Shown: in pieces, positions 58,201 through 64,000 of the stretch
Layout: every line of letters starts with the position of its first letter
How positions within the stretch are numbered: the stretch's first letter is position 1
Assembly: GCA_003008705.1 (NCBI GenBank)
Contig: PDUO01000021.1
Location: forward strand, 746,766-810,765
DNA length: 64,000 nt
Source: Pezicula radicicola
Taxonomy: Eukaryota > Ascomycota > Leotiomycetes > Helotiales > Dermateaceae
Direction of reading: 5' to 3'
Program-made: the position numbers and the translations under genes
The notes under the pieces: generated by a model
What the model was told of the DNA's origin: nothing
What the model saw: only the letters and a program-made list of their open reading frames with translations
The model's database searches: none

Positions 58201-61200
58201 GATCCCGCGCCGTAATATCGATACGCAATAGAAGATATCCCCTTCCATGTCTCAAATCATTTAGCACATACTGTATCACTATCTCTCATCGAAAACACCA
58301 TGCACTGTGTGTGTACAGTAAGGGTGAAAATGGCATGCAACACGGTTTTGAGCTTCCTAAATCAGATGCCCTCGCCATCCCTCCGCATTCTCGGCTCATT
58401 CTTTCCGGCCGATCAATCGTATACAAGGTACAGTTGGATTTTTACTGGGGATTGGGAGTTTTCTTAATCTATTTTCTATATTTAATATTTGTTCCTTTCT
58501 GTCGGGATTTGGAGAGGCTTGGAGAGGCGTCTTGGCTTTCGCTATCACACCGCTCCGCACTCTCTTGCTTGAGAACTTAGGGAGTATTCGGTTATTAGCA
58601 AATGGTTTGTCAAGTGGACTGTCAAATGGATTTCTTATTGCTGTGCTGTGTGACCGCGTGGCTTGTTTATCGCTGCTCAGCTCTACTCTAGAACCGGTCT
58701 GTGGTAACTGTCTATGCATTTGGCTGACAGTGACAGCACACAAAGTGGTGTGATGTTTTAGTTGTTGGTATTGGTATTCCCTACCTCTTTCTTATTTTCT
58801 ATCTGTCCTACGTGCTCCATGTCCAAGTAGATTTGATTCACTCGGTTCACAATACTAGGGTATCCAATGAATGAGGATTGAACGTTGACTCGTCCTCAGT
58901 CATGTTCCTTGAAAGCCGTTACACAACGGTTCCTGTTCCTGCCTACAAGTACCCAGTCACAAGGAAGTATGCAGTACGCGCTGTACCAATATGCAACAAG
59001 GAAAGCTCACTGGCAACGATAGTACATATGTGGAGTGCATAGAGAAAAAACCCCCCAAAATTCCATTTACTACCTCCGCCAACGAAAGTAATAATCACGG
59101 ACCACATATAAGCAGCATTATAGAGCTTTCTCTCCAGTCCTTTTACCTCGCCTTTACAGTGTACTCCTATGATAATTTTCTCCACAACCTCCACTCCACC
59201 TTCTGGTCTGCCTGTACTGTACTGTACTGTACGGGGAGGTAACGCCCATCATCCTTGAACTAGACGAACCCGGTAGTTCGGTCCGCAGTGTCAACACCTC
59301 CAAGTCATGTTTCAAAACTTTAAAGGGTCAAAAGGACAAAACTACAGATCCTTGAACCTTCCTCTTTCTTGCGTCTCCACACACAGCATAGCACATCCTC
59401 TAATAATAATGTCGCTATTGTACGGTACGGAGTACACCTAGTAAAATCTTTCCCGAGTCCTCACTGACCACTTGCCGTACACACGGATAATTCGGAGAAT
59501 TTATCTCGGGGCGCGAAAGGTTAAATCGGAAGGATTTTAAAGTTTCATCATGATTTGCTCCTCTTTACTAGGATTTAGTTCCTTATGAAGGTTTCCATTA
59601 TAGACCAGGATATGGACTGTTTTTGGGTGGGAATGTTTTCTGGCCTGAAGAGTTGTGAACGTGAATCAGTCAGTTCCTCTTTTCCTTTGCTGTCTGAATA
59701 CGTGTCGTTAATTTTGTTTCTGACTTCGTCACCATCAGATGTTTTTGAATTTTTAGGAAATGGTGGTCTGTCTGTAATGGCGAGTTTTGGTATGGTGTTC
59801 TTTGTCTTCTTCGTGTGGGTAATGAAGTTTAGATGATTAGGAAAGTTGAGATTGGACTGGACTGTTATGTCCTGTGCTGGTCGAGCACTTGGTGGAGGAA
59901 GAGATGTGGTTAGCGACGCCTCGGATGAACATGAAGCGATGATAGGTTAGATAAGAGTTTTCCTTTTTTCCTTTTATCATTAGTAAAGTTAGATAGAGTA
60001 TTGTGGAAAGAATAGCCTCACATCATTGGACTTCAAAAGCCTTCTTACTGTATCCCTTTTCTTGTATATTAGCCACTCGAGCAAGGATTTGACACTCTGC
60101 TCGTTTACCACCGCTTAACGCGTCTCGAAGGCAAACACAGGAAGTTTATTAGTTAGAACTGCTTCATTTGATCGATAACTTAATGCAGGTCCCTATGGCC
60201 CGAGTCTTGGCTAATACAATGGAAGGGATATAATTCGGTGAACTGTAAAAACAAGCGTTAAAGAACCTTTGACTTCAGAAAATTCAAGTTACACAACTGT
60301 ACTGTAGGTCATCGGAGGTCCAAGGATTCGAAACCGGTTCAATAAACCGTACCCTCTATTCTTCTTGAAAGAGCTACATGCTTAAGGCAAGGGACAAAAA
60401 CCACAATCAGTAAAGTCAAACAGATGCACTAGTAATCGCCTAGCCTATCATCTCACAGAACCAAGTTCGAAGATAAAGCTAACCTTATTCCTGTTACTTA
60501 AAGTTTTACTGTACAAAAAAAAGGTTTACAGATCCAGATCAAGTTTTCAAGAACCAATTATAGTAGGTAGGCGTATCTGTAATCCGGTGAGAGCTAAGGC
60601 ACTAACAAAAGTTAAAGTTATATTATTTGCTTACTGTACTTAGAATAAGTAAACGTGCGTGCTTCTTCCATTGCACAGGGATGATTTTTCGGGGAACTCG
60701 GGATTTGGTTACTGTACAGTACAAGATAAGAAAATACAGGCTGTATCGAATTTTATTCTCAAATATGCTCATCCCCACTAAATCACGTTTTCTGTAATAT
60801 TTTAGATAATGTTAGCCTATTATTGAGTCTTCTTTTCAAAGTGGAGAGAATGTGGCTTTCAGTTAGTGGAGATTGAAATGTTTAGCTTGCATCGTCTGCT
60901 TGGCTACATTCGGCAGTTTTCACTGTATGTTGCTTTTAGGCAAATTAGTACAGAAAGATTATGGTAGACGTAAGAAAATCAGGGACGGATAATTGAGTGG
61001 ATATTGTGTGGTAATAAGAACGTTATGAGTCCTAGCTCGGAACATGAAAGAGTCCACAGGCCGAGATTGAGGTTGCGTGAGGATTTGGTTGATGGACTCG
61101 ATGTTATCTTGGCAATACTTCTGAGTGAATCATGGTGGACAATAGAGGGCAAGCTTAACCGGGCCATTTTTCGAATATCTCAAAGATAGGTAGGCATAGA

Positions 61201-64000
61201 GTGTAATCTTGTAAGAGTAATGTGAGAACCTTCTTGCAATATGGCGACGACTATCTCTACAAAACAGTGCTTCTGGTAGACATATTATGCTGGATCTTGT
61301 GAGAGACATAGGAGAATGACATTGTTTCCTCGAATCATTCATAAAGTTGTACATGGATATGGCTAAGGAGTTATGCAATGTTGCCTAGCCTAAGGAATTT
61401 GATTTAAAGTGAATCGAGGAGCTTTTAATATAGACTAAGAGCAACGATTTAACTTCTTTCACGGAGAACATATCAGCTTAGTTACAAATCGGCAGAATCT
61501 TTTACTCGCTGTTGCCATTTCCTACATTGCTGTTATAAGTCTTATTCTTTTTTTAATCATTTAATAGACCCTTGCATGATCGTAGTTCGTAGAACTACGA
61601 TATCTCTGTTATTATTAACAAGTTACATCATTCTCAAGGTCTGTGACTTTATTATTAGCCAAAAACAGCAGAGCCATCAAGACTTGGAAGAGCACTTAGA
61701 GCTTTGAATTTACTTAGGATATGATGCTTGTTTATGTAAGAAATATAGATTTTGATAGCAGAGTTGGAGTTGTCTTATGAATTTGCATACTAATCTATAA
61801 TGTGCCAGCTTGGAGATGTACTATGTTTAAAATAGTTCAAAATAACCTAAAGAAATATATTCTGAATTTGCTGTTTAAGTTTTGCCTTGCTAGCTGCTAC
61901 AGATAATAGTGATAATTTGTTACAAAAATGTAACCTTAGTTTTTGAATAGGAGATTTGAAACAAATTAAAAGACTAAGATAGAGACACAAGTCTTTGTAA
62001 ACCTCTCTCTTAACTCTTAAGATCTACCTACTAATCTCTTACTGCAAGTCTTAACCTCCTATAAGAACTAGTTACAATGAAGAGTATATCAAGTAACTTG
62101 AATTTAAACACTTTAGTTTGAGTTACCTACTTAAACTTGAAATAGGGTAACACAGCTTACTCTTATATGACTGGACATTTGTGCCTAACTAAAGCTTGAG
62201 AAATTAACTTAGTAAATCAAAGTACTGTTTAAGGTATCTCTAGCTTAGAAAGAGCAGACAGAAGATGATTGGTAAAGGAAACCACACTAAAGAGCAAGAG
62301 AGTTATCACAATTAAGACATCCCTCTAATTACATGCTTACATAGGCGTAAACATTTCTACACAATGCAAAACCTAGAAAGTAGGTAAATAAAGCCTGCGA
62401 TCCTCTCCGCGAAACATGTCTGTGCGGCGTCTAGAAATTATGTTGTTACGATGAATGTTGTTGCCAAATTCTATACGTTTTAGATTTATAGGGTTTGTTC
62501 TCCTGTTGTTAATATTGAGAGTTGGCTTGTGTAAGATAAGGTACTTGTTATTTTTTGTTTGTTTGTCTGTTTTTTGTTTAAAGGTGAGTTAGTGATTAGG
62601 TAGGTCTAGTCAGATGTCTCTTGAAGTTGCTTTAGGGCTTTGTTTATTGTGGTATATACTAGAGTTGAAATAAAACCTATAATTGTTTAAAGACATTGTT
62701 CTTTGTTCTGGTGTGATTGATAGGTTGATTTGATCAGGGAGTAGTAATTAACTTAAAGTATATAGCTGCTTAAAGTAAGTTTCTTTGAGTTTGTATCGTA
62801 GATAAAGCTTATAGAGGAGGGTATTGTAAAGAAAGACCGAAGATGAAGTTGTAAAATCAAGGCATCGAGATTTACTCCTTGTCAAAGGAGACTTTGGAAC
62901 ATAAAAGAAAATAACAATGTTTAGCGAGAAGCGAGGCAATGAAAACATGGAAAAGGTAGAAGAATTAATCCTGAAGCTACTAACCTTTATTCCTGATCTA
63001 CTATCTTAAAAAATCGCTCAAATCTATTGTCGAACTTAATTTTGTTGTCACTCGCGACATTCAACGATTTAAAAACATGTCTCGATTCACAAATTCTTAA
63101 CTTGATAATCTTGTCTACTTATCTCTTCCTCTTGATTTGCTAGGAGTAGACACAGTAGCTAAGTGTGATATTTAGGTAATGAATCTCATTGTTTGTAGTG
63201 TTGTGAAGTTCTTCTTTGGTTGTGGTAGCTTCGTGTTTGGCTTCTAAACGATGATAGATAGGAAGGATTTGACAGAGGTAGAGAAATATGTAGATACTAT
63301 TAAGTGGAAGTATAGTTATGTGCTTTAGTTGCTAGTGTGTCTCTCCAGCAAGATTAAGATTAAATCCCAGGTCTAGAACATACTCTTAAGTAATAGGTTC
63401 TAAGATTGAGCATGAGTTTAATGCTAAGGTCTCCTAGGAAATCCTAATATTGTAGTGTCGCTGGCGTTTGTCTTCTACTGTAAAGGGAGATTCCAACTAT
63501 GACGGCATAGATCTACAAGTAATGAATTAAAATTAATGCCTAATAATAATGCCTTTATTTTACCCTCGAAGAACTAAGAAAGTTTTATATTATCTTGTTA
63601 ATTTTTAGGATTCAAGACCACCTTTTATACAACAATTATATATTCCCTCGAAGTCATTGCTATTCTATACCACTAGTCAATATACAATGTATAGAGCTTA
63701 TTTTGGGAGTGATTTCCACAAGCTAGTTGTAAGGACGATAGTTATCTTCGTCATACATGCATGTTTCTCTAACTACATCAGCAACCAGAAAAAAAGTCCC
63801 TTTTCCCTCTCGTCCTATGAGTTGAATATCTACTGCCGCCTTGAGGAAATAATGTTTCACAGAAATTCTTTTAGACTTTGCTTATTAAAACCGTAGGAAA
63901 AAGGCTGTATATAGGAAGAATTGACATTAGTGAGAAGTCTATGGGTATAGATAGAACTGGTGCTGCGTGTAGGAGATTATGTGCGACGTGCAAAATAAGA
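55265..64000. other. 8.7 kb without a convincing gene
   Basis: Between 55265 and about 60000 base composition is mixed, with scattered GTAC palindromes, including four tandem GTACT units at 59210-59233. From about 60400 to the window end the DNA is strongly AT-rich, with no ORF above 82 codons, resembling RIP-degraded repeat DNA, though I identify no specific element. A 136-codon ORF at 55760-56170 is listed separately. Confidence 0.45.
55760..56170 (+). CDS. possible 136-aa ORF, unknown
   Basis: The open frame begins ALALHGREPERAENVVSLLE and its first 85 codons look helix-forming and charged (VAGAEALLREILSGDEAMSL), unlike random ORFs nearby, while the last 45 codons do not. It could be an exon of an unrecognised gene or chance. 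I see no splice partner, domain or paralogue in the window. Confidence 0.18.
   Translation: MALALHGREPERAENVVSLLETGGFERTAQLRGRLELHPVQPMLVAGAEALLREILSGDEAMSLQGSKSATYRLLRVLEPTVREFSRPVTYYTGCLRPWYFQRKLSISFFLCGICASQTAVSPHGMQRYPLSGKQL

Overview
The window is chromosomal DNA of a filamentous ascomycete (Pezizomycotina). Genes are interrupted by short GT-AG introns, mostly 48-80 bp. The recognisable proteins are typical of the group: L-arabinitol 4-dehydrogenase, the secondary-metabolism regulator LaeA, mitochondrial ATP synthase subunit g and a kelch-BTB Ral2-like protein. A Tc1/mariner relic carries RIP-like stop codons. A leotiomycete is a reasonable guess but only an inference. I saw no rRNA gene, confident tRNA gene, CRISPR array or bacterial-type feature. 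All gene models below were spliced by eye.

Layout. 0-2.5 kb: kelch/BTB protein. 4.9-5.9 kb: six-exon orphan gene. 6.5-16.6 kb: three genes (6566-8862 minus, 11846-12470 plus, 13227-16558 minus) whose first exons each encode a domain resembling a double-stranded-RNA-binding motif (dsRBM). One continues into an acidic, disordered protein with two C-terminal membrane segments, one is small and basic, and one carries nucleoporin-like FG repeats plus repeated Cys/His motifs. Between the first two lies a cluster of tRNA-derived, SINE-like repeats. 16.6-18.9 kb: gene-poor, AT-rich, with a (CTCAA)n array. 18.9-30 kb: conserved housekeeping or metabolic block: ATP synthase g, L-arabinitol dehydrogenase, a divergent D-2-hydroxyacid dehydrogenase, and a 1,824-residue ankyrin protein with a C-terminal coiled coil. 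31.4-38 kb: second accessory block with another Pol III-like repeat family, an 18-bp tandem array, a fourth dsRBM-like gene (33044-34502), a fifth copy with an in-frame TGA (35508-36273), and decayed copies of the fourth gene. 40.8-42.4 kb: laeA. 42.4-64 kb: about 21 kb without a convincing gene, holding simple repeats, frequent GTAC-rich palindromes, a MITE-like inverted-repeat element (51468-52097) and a complete but dead Tc1/mariner element (53887-55262).

The most interesting signal is the local expansion of small, multi-exon dsRBM-like genes. Their introns are almost all phase 0, their C-terminal tails are unrelated to one another, and they sit among repeats and decaying duplicates. This looks like a lineage-specific gene family still being born and lost. 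Its function is unknown; RNA binding is inferred only from the fold-like pattern of the first exon.
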